Of a stretch of DNA of 64,000 bases, positions 52,608 to 60,476 are shown one piece after another. Origin of the DNA: Desulfurobacterium sp. TC5-1 (GTDB lineage: Bacteria; Aquificota; Aquificia; Desulfurobacteriales; Desulfurobacteriaceae); contig NZ_ATXC01000001.1 in NCBI RefSeq assembly GCF_000421485.1, forward strand, positions 124,001 through 188,000, written 5' to 3'. A program made the position numbers and the translations under genes. A model generated the notes under the pieces. That model was not told the origin of the DNA. It ran no database searches and saw nothing but the letters and a program-made list of their open reading frames with translations. The stretch's first letter is position 1; each line of letters begins with the position of its first letter.

Positions 52608-53189
52608 ATGCCACTAATAAATTTTGCGACCAAAGAGATTAACTGTAAAATTGTTTATTACGGACCGGGATTGAGTGGTAAAACAGCAAATATTAAGTGG
52701 ATTTATGACCATATAAGACCGGAAAACAAAGGTGAACTGATTACCCTTGCCACGGAGACAGAGAGAACGCTTTTTTTTGATTTTGTTCCGATAGAGGTTG
52801 CCACTGTTAAAGGTTTTAAGGTCAGATTTCATCTTTACACGACGCCAGGGCAGATTATTTACAAGATAAGTAGAAAGCTTATTTTGAAAGGTGTTGATGG
52901 GATTGTTTTTGTTGCCGATTCTCAGGAAGAGAGACACGATGCTAATCTTGATACACTTGATGATATGCTTAACAATATGAAGGAGCTTGGAATTAAGTTT
53001 GAGGAGACGCCACTTGTTTTTCAATATAACAAAAGAGATCTGCCCAACATCTTGCCTGTAGAGGTTTTGAGGAGGGATTTGAATAGGTGGAACTATCCTG
53101 ACTTTGAAGCTATTGCTATTAGAGGTGTTGGTGTTATAGAGACCTTCAAAGAGATAACGAAGCTTGTCGTTCAAAAATTGAAGAAATGA
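52608..53189 (+). CDS. mglA: MglA-like small Ras-family GTPase
   Basis: A protein of 193 residues. P-loop VYYGPGLSGKTANI, the MglA-specific TETERTLFFDFVP switch region, TTPGQIIYKISRKLILKGVDG and the YNKRDLPN base-recognition motif. A bacterial polarity switch that acts with MglB. The stop overlaps the bioB ATG by four bases. No gliding-motor genes are nearby; the pilin-like protein at 60.5 kb is a conceivable client. Confidence 0.93.
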   Translation: MPLINFATKEINCKIVYYGPGLSGKTANIKWIYDHIRPENKGELITLATETERTLFFDFVPIEVATVKGFKVRFHLYTTPGQIIYKISRKLILKGVDGIVFVADSQEERHDANLDTLDDMLNNMKELGIKFEETPLVFQYNKRDLPNILPVEVLRRDLNRWNYPDFEAIAIRGVGVIETFKEITKLVVQKLKK

Positions 53190-54121
53190 AATTGACGGTT
53201 AGAGATATTTTCAAACTAAAGGCTGAAGAAGTTTTCTCTATCTTCTCTGATGTTTTTAAAATAAAGCTTTCCTTTTCAGGCCGCTTTATTGAGACCTGTG
53301 CTATCTTAAATGCAAAGAGTGGAAAGTGTCCTTCTGACTGTAAGTTTTGTGCCCAATCGAAAGAGAGTAAGGCTAACATAAAGATATATCCTCTCCTATC
53401 TGAGAAAGAGATGTACGATGCTGCTGTTTCAATGCTTTCAAAAGGTGTTGATAGATTCAGTTTTGTGTGCAGTGGTATAAAACCTACAAAAGAAGAGATT
53501 AAAAGAATAGGAAATGTTGCTGAAAGGATAAAAGCGGACTTTCCATCTGCTAAGTTATGTGCCTCTTTAGGTCAGCTTGATAGAGAGGCACTTATCTATC
53601 TAAAGGAAAGTGGAATTGACAGGTACCATCACAACCTTGAAACTTCAAAGGAATTCTACCCTTACGTTTCATCTGTTCAAAAGTGGGAAGATAGATATGG
53701 AACGGTAGCAAGGGCTAAGGAGATCGGTTTTTCTGTTTGTAGTGGGGGTATTTTTGGACTCGGGGAATCGTCGGAGGATATCCTTTCTCTATTAAGCTCT
53801 TTAAAGGAACTGGAAGTTGATTCTATACCATTAAATTTTCTTTATCCTATAAAAGGCACTAAATTTGAGTATAATAATTTCTTGACACCTCTTAAAGTTT
53901 TGCGGATAATTTTCGGTATAAGGGTATTTTTCCCTGACACTGTTATTCGTATATGTGGAGGTCGGGAGTACAATCTTGGCGAGCTGCAGTCTTTTGCAGT
54001 TGCGGTTGTAGATGGTCTTATGGTAGGGAATTATCTTACTACGAAGGGAAGAGTTTTAAAGGATGACGCTATGCTTATCAGAGATTTAGGACTTGTTAGT
54101 GGTCTAAAAAATCTTGCTTGA
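53186..54121 (+). CDS. bioB: Biotin synthase, radical SAM
   Basis: Inserts sulfur into dethiobiotin. 311 residues; radical SAM motif CPSDCKFCAQS with the 4Fe-4S cysteines; YHHNLETSKEFYP, CSGGIFGLGES and PLNFLYPIKGT are BioB blocks. The arginine ligand of the 2Fe-2S cluster lies in VIRICGGRE. No other bio genes are adjacent. Confidence 0.93.
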   Translation: MKLTVRDIFKLKAEEVFSIFSDVFKIKLSFSGRFIETCAILNAKSGKCPSDCKFCAQSKESKANIKIYPLLSEKEMYDAAVSMLSKGVDRFSFVCSGIKPTKEEIKRIGNVAERIKADFPSAKLCASLGQLDREALIYLKESGIDRYHHNLETSKEFYPYVSSVQKWEDRYGTVARAKEIGFSVCSGGIFGLGESSEDILSLLSSLKELEVDSIPLNFLYPIKGTKFEYNNFLTPLKVLRIIFGIRVFFPDTVIRICGGREYNLGELQSFAVAVVDGLMVGNYLTTKGRVLKDDAMLIRDLGLVSGLKNLA

Positions 54122-54153
54122 TTGTGATAAAATGAGGATGCATCTCTAAGTTG

Positions 54154-54162
54154 TGCTATAAT
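54154..54162 (+). promoter_or_regulatory. Extended -10 promoter for the multiheme cytochrome
   Basis: TGCTATAAT is a perfect extended -10 (TGn-TATAAT). The region 17 bases upstream has no good -35, as expected for this class. It lies 73 bases before the cytochrome ATG. Confidence 0.55.
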
Positions 54163-54167
54163 TTGCA

Positions 54168-54186
54168 TGTTTAGTAAACAAGTTTA
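54168..54186. promoter_or_regulatory. Alternating half-site array GTTTA/TAAAC downstream of the cytochrome promoter
   Basis: TGTTTAGTAAACA is a perfect 13-base inverted repeat with one central G; it is followed after AA by a further GTTTA, making TAAAC-AA-GTTTA a second inverted repeat. The three half-sites begin six bases after the -10, at the expected transcription start, where a bound regulator would block initiation. No regulator is adjacent. Confidence 0.4.
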
Positions 54187-54235
54187 TTAGAAGTTTTTGA
54201 ATATATGTAACTAAAACAGGACAGGGAGTAGAAGA

Positions 54236-55015
54236 ATGAGGATAGGGAGAGTTTTAGTAGCCTTCATGATTGGTATGGTGATGGGGGGAAGTGCCTCTCT
54301 TGCGGCTGAGTGTGGTGGAAAAGGTTATACGGGCACAGATAGTTCTTATTGTTTAAAGTGTCATAAGCCTTGTGTAACCTCTGTTCTCTGTAAAGGTGAA
54401 CCTAAAGAGTGTGTTCATGTTCCATCATCTTTTCCCCTTGCTAACGGTCAGGTTACATGCGTTACCTGCCACGATATGAGTGGAAAAGAGTCAGATATGT
54501 TTCTTAGAGGTAACGTTGCAAAGAATCAAGCGCTTTCTTTTTGTTTAAACTGCCACAGTAAGGAGTGTTATGCAAAGTTTAATCCTCACGAAGGTATGTG
54601 GCTTTATTCGGGTAAGAAGCTAAGGCAGACGTGTGCTTACTGTCATGGAAAGGATAATTCGGCGGATCCAAGGAAGGTTTGTGTTGGATGCCACACCAAA
54701 AATCCACATCCCGGTGCTCTTGAGCACGTAGGACAGAAGTGTGAAGTTGCAAATCTTCCATCAGTTAATGGAAGAATCCATTGTATTACATGTCACAATC
54801 CACACCCGACTTCATTTGACAAACACGAAGGTAAACTTCTATCAGGAGTTGGGGAAGAGGTGGCAAAGGCAGACTTTGAAGCCACACTCAAAACCATTTC
54901 ATTCAGGAATCTTGAACATGTTGAGTTTAAGAATGATCCCCGTCAGCTTATGAGGATGGAGACGGAAAATGGAAAACTTTGTTTAAACTGTCATAAAGAT
55001 ATTCCGAATAACTGA
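54236..55015 (+). CDS. Periplasmic seven-heme c-type cytochrome
   Basis: A protein of 259 residues with an N-terminal signal ending near ASLAA. Seven CXXCH motifs: CLKCH, CVTCH, CLNCH, CAYCH, CVGCH, CITCH and a second CLNCH. Several extra histidines and the doubled HNPHP, CxxCH-x-P pattern suggest the doubled-CXXCH/NapC-nitrite reductase-like group. ATG follows GGGAG. It is flanked by its own promoter and a strong terminator, so it is transcribed alone. Likely a periplasmic electron carrier; partner unknown. Confidence 0.88.
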   Translation: MRIGRVLVAFMIGMVMGGSASLAAECGGKGYTGTDSSYCLKCHKPCVTSVLCKGEPKECVHVPSSFPLANGQVTCVTCHDMSGKESDMFLRGNVAKNQALSFCLNCHSKECYAKFNPHEGMWLYSGKKLRQTCAYCHGKDNSADPRKVCVGCHTKNPHPGALEHVGQKCEVANLPSVNGRIHCITCHNPHPTSFDKHEGKLLSGVGEEVAKADFEATLKTISFRNLEHVEFKNDPRQLMRMETENGKLCLNCHKDIPNN

Positions 55016-55033
55016 AGGTGTTTTTAGCTTTAT

Positions 55034-55066
55034 AAAAGCCCGCTTTAAAGCGGGCTTTTTCTTTTT
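55034..55066 (+). terminator. Strong rho-independent terminator after the cytochrome gene
   Basis: A fully self-complementary GCCCGCTTTAAAGCGGGC core, flanked by A4 and T5, then CTTTTTT. The stem is up to 12 bp with a tight loop. It separates the cytochrome from secD. Confidence 0.9.
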
Positions 55067-55090
55067 TGCTAACAGATTTAACGGAAACCG

Positions 55091-55098
55091 TGTATAAT
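55091..55098 (+). promoter_or_regulatory. Candidate promoter for the secD-secF-lptF-lptG unit
   Basis: TGTATAAT carries a perfect TATAAT at 55093-55098 directly after the cytochrome terminator, 36 bases before the secD ATG. No clear -35 at 16-18 bases. Confidence 0.45.
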
Positions 55099-55134
55099 AA
55101 GTCCTTGATTTTAGCCGTACTGTGGGAGTGAGAT

Positions 55135-56673
55135 ATGAAAAATTTGAAGTGGAGAATACTGGTTATTTTTGCAGTTCTTTTATGTGCTGTTTATGTTAGC
55201 TTAACTAAAAAGGTGAATCTTGGACTTGACCTTCAGGGCGGAACACACCTTGTTCTCCAGGTTGATACAGAGAAAGCACTTGAAGATGAAACCTCTTCGT
55301 ATATGAGGGAAATAAAAACGTTGCTTCAAAAGGAGAATATTCCTGTTCTTGATATTAAAAGAGAAGGTACTTCTATTTCAATTGAATTACTTGATGCTGA
55401 TAAGGTTTCTCAGGCTGAGAAGTTATTAAGTAAAGATTATGGAGACATATTTGATATTAAAGAAGCAGGTAATTCTACAATAAAACTTTCAATGAAAAAT
55501 TCTTATAAACAGAAAGAAGTTGATAGACTTTGTAATCAGGCGCTTGAAACGATAAGAAACAGAATTGACGAGCTTGGCGTTGCTGAGCCAGTTATTGTGA
55601 GGAGCGGTAAAGACAGGATAATAGTTGAACTTCCAGGTGTTAAAAATCCAGATAGGGCTAAAAAGATACTTGGACGGGTTGCAAAGCTTGAGTTTAAACA
55701 GGTTATTGATGTTGCACCTTCAAAAGAGGAGCTTTTAAAGAAGCTTGGCGGAAAGGTTCCGTCTGATGAACAAATCCTTGTTCAGGAGATTAAGAAAAAC
55801 GGTAAAGTTGTTAACAGGATGTATTATCTTGTGAAAAGAGAACCTATCCTGACGGGTGCTTATTTGAAAGATGCCTATCCGAGTGTTGATGAATACAACA
55901 TGCCGGCCGTAAGTTTTGAACTTAAGAGTCAGGGTGCAAAGATTTTTGAGCAATATACAGCTTCTCACATAGGAACAAGACTTGCTATTGTTCTTGATAA
56001 TAAGGTTCAATCAGCACCTGTTATCCGTTCTCAGATTGGCGGAAGGGGTCAAATAACAGGACAGTTTACGTATCAAGAAGCAAAAGATCTCGCTATTGTT
56101 TTAAGGGCCGGTGCACTTCCTGCACCTGTAAAGATTATAGAGGAGACTACCATAGGACCATCTCTCGGTCATGAATCTATCTCTAAAGGTATTAAATCTG
56201 CTATCGCTGGTTTAGTAATTGTTATGGTGTTTATGGTAGTTTATTATAAGTTTTCTGGTTTTGTAGCCGATGTTGCTCTTATGATGAATGTTATTCTTCT
56301 GTGGGCTCTTCTTGCACTTCTCGGGGCAACGCTGACACTTCCAGGTATAGCAGGTTACATCCTGACAATAGGTATGTCTGTTGACGCTAACGTTATTATT
56401 TTTGAGCGTATAAGAGAGGAGCTAAAGAAAGGCCGTTCCCTTATATCTGCTGTTGAGGTTGGATTTTCTTCTGCCTGGGGTACAATTCTTGATGCCAATG
56501 TAACAACACTTGCCTCTGCGGCAGTTCTTTTCCAGTTTGGAACAGGGCCGATTAAAGGTTTTGCCGTAACACTTTCACTTGGTATTCTCTGCAGCATGTT
56601 TACTGCTGTTTTTGTTACAAAAGTTATTCTTGATGTAATAGTTAAATACAAACCTCAACTTTTTAGCATCTAA
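55135..56673 (+). CDS. secD: Protein translocase subunit SecD
   Basis: An inner-membrane protein of 512 residues that uses the proton-motive force to help export. TM1 at about 7-24, then DLQGGTHLVLQV, the P1 periplasmic head, and five helices from about 355 onward. SIGMSVDANVIIFERIREEL is the conserved D4-D6 block. Fourteen bases before secF. Confidence 0.95.
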   Translation: MKNLKWRILVIFAVLLCAVYVSLTKKVNLGLDLQGGTHLVLQVDTEKALEDETSSYMREIKTLLQKENIPVLDIKREGTSISIELLDADKVSQAEKLLSKDYGDIFDIKEAGNSTIKLSMKNSYKQKEVDRLCNQALETIRNRIDELGVAEPVIVRSGKDRIIVELPGVKNPDRAKKILGRVAKLEFKQVIDVAPSKEELLKKLGGKVPSDEQILVQEIKKNGKVVNRMYYLVKREPILTGAYLKDAYPSVDEYNMPAVSFELKSQGAKIFEQYTASHIGTRLAIVLDNKVQSAPVIRSQIGGRGQITGQFTYQEAKDLAIVLRAGALPAPVKIIEETTIGPSLGHESISKGIKSAIAGLVIVMVFMVVYYKFSGFVADVALMMNVILLWALLALLGATLTLPGIAGYILTIGMSVDANVIIFERIREELKKGRSLISAVEVGFSSAWGTILDANVTTLASAAVLFQFGTGPIKGFAVTLSLGILCSMFTAVFVTKVILDVIVKYKPQLFSI

Positions 56674-56686
56674 GGAGTAAAAAAGT

Positions 56687-57568
56687 ATGGAAAGAGAGTT
56701 TGATTTTATAGGAAAGAGATATATAGCTTATGCGATTTCCCTTCTTTTGATTGTAGGAACCTGGGTTTATGGTCTTTATAAGGGGCCTCGTTTTGGTATT
56801 GACTTTACCGGTGGTGTTTTGGTTCAGGTAAAAGTTGAAGGGAGTGTGAATGCCGAAAAATTGCGGGAAATTTTCAAGAAAACGGATATAGGAAACGGTA
56901 TAACGGTTCAGCAGATTCAAACGGGAAATGAGTACATTTTGAAAGTTCCTGCTGCCAATAATGTTAACCGTATTGTTGAAGAAATAAAGACAACGTTGAC
57001 AGGTAAACTTAAAGATAAAGTTCAGATTTTGAGAGTTGAGATGATAGGTCCTGCGGTGGGAAAAGAATTGAAAGAAAAAGGACTGCTGGCGGTTCTTTAT
57101 TCATTTATTGCCATTCTGATATATGTAGCATGGAGATTTGAACCGGTTTTTGCCGTTACCTCTGTTTTAGCCCTTTTTCACGATGCTCTTATTACTGTAG
57201 GTTTTCTTATGGTTACAGGAAGAGAATTTAATCTTCCTGTTGTTGCTGCTATCCTTACGGTCATAGGTTATTCTATCAATGATACGATTGTTGTCTTTGA
57301 CAGAATAAGGGAAAATATGCAAATATATAAAAATTCAAAGCCTTTTGAAGAGCTTGTAAATGAGAGCATTAATCAAACCCTTTCAAGAACAATAATAACT
57401 TCTCTTACGACATTCTTTGTTGTTCTCTGTCTCTTTTTGTTTGGCGGTAGTACTATAAATAACTTTTCATTCGCACTTCTTGTCGGAATCATAACAGGTA
57501 CCTATTCATCTATATTTATAGCAAGTTCCCTTGTTGTTGATTGGTACAGGATAAGAAAGAGGAAATGA
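56687..57568 (+). CDS. secF: Protein translocase subunit SecF
   Basis: A protein of 293 residues with six helices. GIDFTGGVLVQV follows TM1; IGYSINDTIVVFDRIREN is the conserved membrane motif with the functional aspartate. The stop overlaps the lptF start by four bases (ATGA). Confidence 0.95.
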   Translation: MEREFDFIGKRYIAYAISLLLIVGTWVYGLYKGPRFGIDFTGGVLVQVKVEGSVNAEKLREIFKKTDIGNGITVQQIQTGNEYILKVPAANNVNRIVEEIKTTLTGKLKDKVQILRVEMIGPAVGKELKEKGLLAVLYSFIAILIYVAWRFEPVFAVTSVLALFHDALITVGFLMVTGREFNLPVVAAILTVIGYSINDTIVVFDRIRENMQIYKNSKPFEELVNESINQTLSRTIITSLTTFFVVLCLFLFGGSTINNFSFALLVGIITGTYSSIFIASSLVVDWYRIRKRK

Positions 57569-58626
57569 AGGTTCTGCATAGGTATGTTTTAAAAGAGATT
57601 TTACGTCTTTTTTTACTGCTCTTCGTCGTGTTTATTTTGATAGTGATTATGAACCGTGCCTCTTTTATAGCTGAAACGGTACTTGGATACGGGATACCTG
57701 TTTCTTCTCTCTTTGTTATTCTCTTTAAAATGGTGCCTTCATTTTTGGGCCTTCTGATACCTATGTCTCTAACATTTGCCGTTTTGATAACTTTCTTCCT
57801 TATGAGCGGTAGAAACGAAATAGTAGCGATGAAAGCTTGCGGTATAAGTGTAGCGGAACTGCTTAGGCCAATCTTTTTGATTTCCTCTATTCTTACATTA
57901 ATCAGTTTTGTCTCTGTTATGTTTGTGATGCCGGCCAGTAATGTGTCTATAAAAAAGCAGATACAGGAACTTGTCAGAAAGAAGCTTTCGTTGAGTATAA
58001 CACCCGGCAGTTTCACTTCAAATTTTCCCGGTGTAACGTTTTATGCAGAGAAAGTTTTTCCTGAAAGAGGGATTCTTGGAGATTTTATGGTTTCTGTTAA
58101 TAGAAAAAATGAAAAAATAACAATCTTTGCCAGTTATGGCAGGATAAGGACAGAGAATGGGACGGTATATCTTGATATTAAAGACGGTGTTGGGCAGTTT
58201 CTTGACTGGAATAGACCTCAAAATTTAAAGCTTCTCCGTTTTAAATCATACACGCTTATTGTTTACAGATTTGCAGGTGGTGAGTCGTTTTCCTCATCAA
58301 AGTATTTAAATATGTTTGCTCTGTTAAACAGATGGCGTCTTGATGATAAAGTGGAGTTTTTTAAAAGGCTATCAATAGCTTTAACGCCTCTAATTATGGG
58401 ACTTTTATCATTTACGATAGCTGCTTCAATACCGAGAGGTTCTATAGGGACGGCGGTTCTTCTTGGGCTATTTATGATAGTTTCCTATTATGTTTTATAT
58501 ACTGTTGCCAAGAAAGTGGCAATAAAGTCGGGACTTTTCGCTCTGCCTCTTGCCGTTGATTTTATATTCGCTTTTATGTTTTTTGTGTTTCACCGCAGAG
58601 TTGTTTCGGAAACTTATGTAAAGTAG
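57565..58626 (+). CDS. lptF: LptF/LptG-family lipopolysaccharide export permease (first copy)
   Basis: A protein of 353 residues from the ATG at 57565 (an earlier in-frame GTG lies in secF). Three N-terminal helices, a periplasmic beta-jellyroll-like domain (about 125-260, SFTSNFPGVTFYAEKVF) and three C-terminal helices, the layout of the YjgP/YjgQ family. FAVLITFFLMSGRNEIVAMKACG is the cytoplasmic coupling-helix region that meets the ATPase LptB. Paired with a second homologue just downstream. LptB is not in the window. Confidence 0.87.
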   Translation: MKVLHRYVLKEILRLFLLLFVVFILIVIMNRASFIAETVLGYGIPVSSLFVILFKMVPSFLGLLIPMSLTFAVLITFFLMSGRNEIVAMKACGISVAELLRPIFLISSILTLISFVSVMFVMPASNVSIKKQIQELVRKKLSLSITPGSFTSNFPGVTFYAEKVFPERGILGDFMVSVNRKNEKITIFASYGRIRTENGTVYLDIKDGVGQFLDWNRPQNLKLLRFKSYTLIVYRFAGGESFSSSKYLNMFALLNRWRLDDKVEFFKRLSIALTPLIMGLLSFTIAASIPRGSIGTAVLLGLFMIVSYYVLYTVAKKVAIKSGLFALPLAVDFIFAFMFFVFHRRVVSETYVK

Positions 58627-58633
58627 GTGGTGA

Positions 58634-59692
58634 ATGTTTAAGAGGTTAGATGTTTATGCTTTTAAAAGGGTGTTGAAATACTTTTTGCTTGTCTTTTCTG
58701 TTCTTATTATTCTTTTTCTTATTATAGATTTTGTGGGCAGGGTGGATCAGGCTGGCGGAGGTCATTTGAAAGATGTTCTTCTTTTGGTTTTGTCGAGACT
58801 TCCTATTTATACCGTTAGAATGCTTCCTGTAGCTGTTCTCGTTTCTGTCATGGTTACCGTTGCCGATTTTTCATCAACAAGTGAGCTTCTTGTAATTAAA
58901 TCTTTAGGAATAAGTCTTTACAGATTTTCTCTTCCATTTATCGTTTTTTCTTTTATAGTTTCAGTTTTTGCTTTTTCTGTTGAGGAGGTGGTCGTTCCTG
59001 CCGCTGCAAAGGTGGAAAAGCAGCTTCTGATAAGTTCTGGGAAGAGAAAACCGCTAATTATTGGAGCACAGATATGGAGTAAGCTGGATGATAAGTTTAT
59101 CTCTATTGAGAAATTAAATTTTGCTGACGGTGAAGGGAAGCATTTCTCTATGATTAAATTAAACTCTGATTTTAAGCCTGTAGTCAGGACAGATGCTTTA
59201 GGTATTAAATATTTGGGCAACAACGAGTGGATGCTAAAAGATGTTTATGTGAGAGATTTTTCAAAAAATTTGTTCCATTACTTTGAAGAATTGAAGGTTA
59301 ATTTGAAAATTTCACTTAAGGGTCTGAAGGTCTATTCTGCTGATCCGGAAAAGATGGAACTCTTTTCTCTTATCAGGATGATAAAGCATCTTAAGGCTCT
59401 TGGTTACAACATTACTACCTATGAGGTGGAACTTTACAACAAAATAGCTCTACCTCTTGTTTCCATTGTAGTTGCTTTGATAGGCATTCCACTTGGTGCT
59501 TTTAACCCCCGGAATCAAAAGGGGTATACGGCGGCTGTTGCCATTGGTATTACAGTTTTAATGTGGATTACAATTTCATTTTTTAACAGTCTTGGCAAAA
59601 GTGGTGTTCTACCTCCTCTGTATGCCAGCTTTGCTCCAGAGGCTATATTCTTTTCCCTGGGTCTGATACTCTTTTCAAGGAGCCATACTTGA
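58634..59692 (+). CDS. lptG: LptF/LptG-family lipopolysaccharide export permease (second copy)
   Basis: A protein of 352 residues with the same layout as its neighbour. Coupling region VADFSSTSELLVIKSLGIS; C-terminal helices with PLVSIVVALIGIPLGAFNPRN. Start behind GTAGGTGGTGA, seven bases after lptF. Which of the pair is F and which G is assigned by order and sequence flavour, not proven. Its last base overlaps the nfi start. Confidence 0.87.
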   Translation: MFKRLDVYAFKRVLKYFLLVFSVLIILFLIIDFVGRVDQAGGGHLKDVLLLVLSRLPIYTVRMLPVAVLVSVMVTVADFSSTSELLVIKSLGISLYRFSLPFIVFSFIVSVFAFSVEEVVVPAAAKVEKQLLISSGKRKPLIIGAQIWSKLDDKFISIEKLNFADGEGKHFSMIKLNSDFKPVVRTDALGIKYLGNNEWMLKDVYVRDFSKNLFHYFEELKVNLKISLKGLKVYSADPEKMELFSLIRMIKHLKALGYNITTYEVELYNKIALPLVSIVVALIGIPLGAFNPRNQKGYTAAVAIGITVLMWITISFFNSLGKSGVLPPLYASFAPEAIFFSLGLILFSRSHT

Positions 59693-60354
59693 TGTTTGAT
59701 TTTAAAAGGGCAGCTTACGCACAGAAGATTTTAAGAAGGCAAATAAAGTTATGTCCTCTTAAAAAGCCCGTGAAGTTGGTTGGGGGATGTGATCTCACCT
59801 TCCTGAATCCCTTTAAAACGCCAACGACAGGTATAGCTGCTTTTGTTATTTTGAGATATCCAGAGCTTGAGGTTGTGGAAAGAGTGTATGCGATAGGTGA
59901 AGTTAATATTCCGTATGTTCCTGGATTTTTAGCTTTTAGAGAGATACCTCTTCTTTTGAAGACTTTTCGCATGATAAAAGAAAAACCGGATGTTGTTATT
60001 GTTGATGGTCACGGTATCGTTCATCCAAGAGGTCTTGGAATTGCTGCCCATCTTGGTGTTGTACTCGGTGTGCCGGCAGTTGGGTGTGCAAAGAAACCTC
60101 TCTTTGGTGTGTTTAAATTTCCAGGCGAAAAAAAGGGGGATTTTACTTATATTTATGATAAATACAGTGATAAAAAATTGGGTGTGGTTTTAAGAACGAA
60201 GGACAAAGTTAAACCTGTTTATGTTTCACCTGGTAATTTAATTGATATTGAAGGTGCCCGAAATCTTGTTCTTTCATCTATTACTAAATACAGATTACCG
60301 GAACCAACTCGTCTTGCTCACAATTTTCTTAAAGAGATCAGGCAAAAATTTTAA
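59692..60354 (+). CDS. nfi: Endonuclease V
   Basis: Cuts DNA one base 3' of deaminated bases such as inosine, useful at high temperature. 220 residues; ATG at 59692 after AAGGAG. Active-site aspartate in VGGCDLTF, glutamate in FREIPLLL, and DGHGIVHPRGLGIAAHLG with further metal ligands, then VGCAKKPL, all as in the Thermotoga enzyme. Confidence 0.93.
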   Translation: MFDFKRAAYAQKILRRQIKLCPLKKPVKLVGGCDLTFLNPFKTPTTGIAAFVILRYPELEVVERVYAIGEVNIPYVPGFLAFREIPLLLKTFRMIKEKPDVVIVDGHGIVHPRGLGIAAHLGVVLGVPAVGCAKKPLFGVFKFPGEKKGDFTYIYDKYSDKKLGVVLRTKDKVKPVYVSPGNLIDIEGARNLVLSSITKYRLPEPTRLAHNFLKEIRQKF

Positions 60355-60476
60355 GTCGGAACCAATTTAAATTTTATTAATAATCAAAATATTAAACTTA
60401 TATAACGCCATCTTGTAATTTTAAACTAATGATATAAATTATTCTTATTAGAAAAAGCAGGTTGGAGGAGGATTTT
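60355..60476. other. AT-rich leader before the pilin-like gene
   Basis: This stretch of 122 bases is very AT-rich (for example TTATATAAC, GATATAAAT). It probably holds the promoter of the pilin-like gene, but several -10-like sequences occur and none has a convincing -35, so no site is assigned. No small gene is seen. Confidence 0.35.

Noticed and set aside
52614-53174. 186-codon minus-strand frame opposite mglA
   Set aside because: Antisense to the GTPase motifs; product looks random and no promoter or ribosome site supports it.
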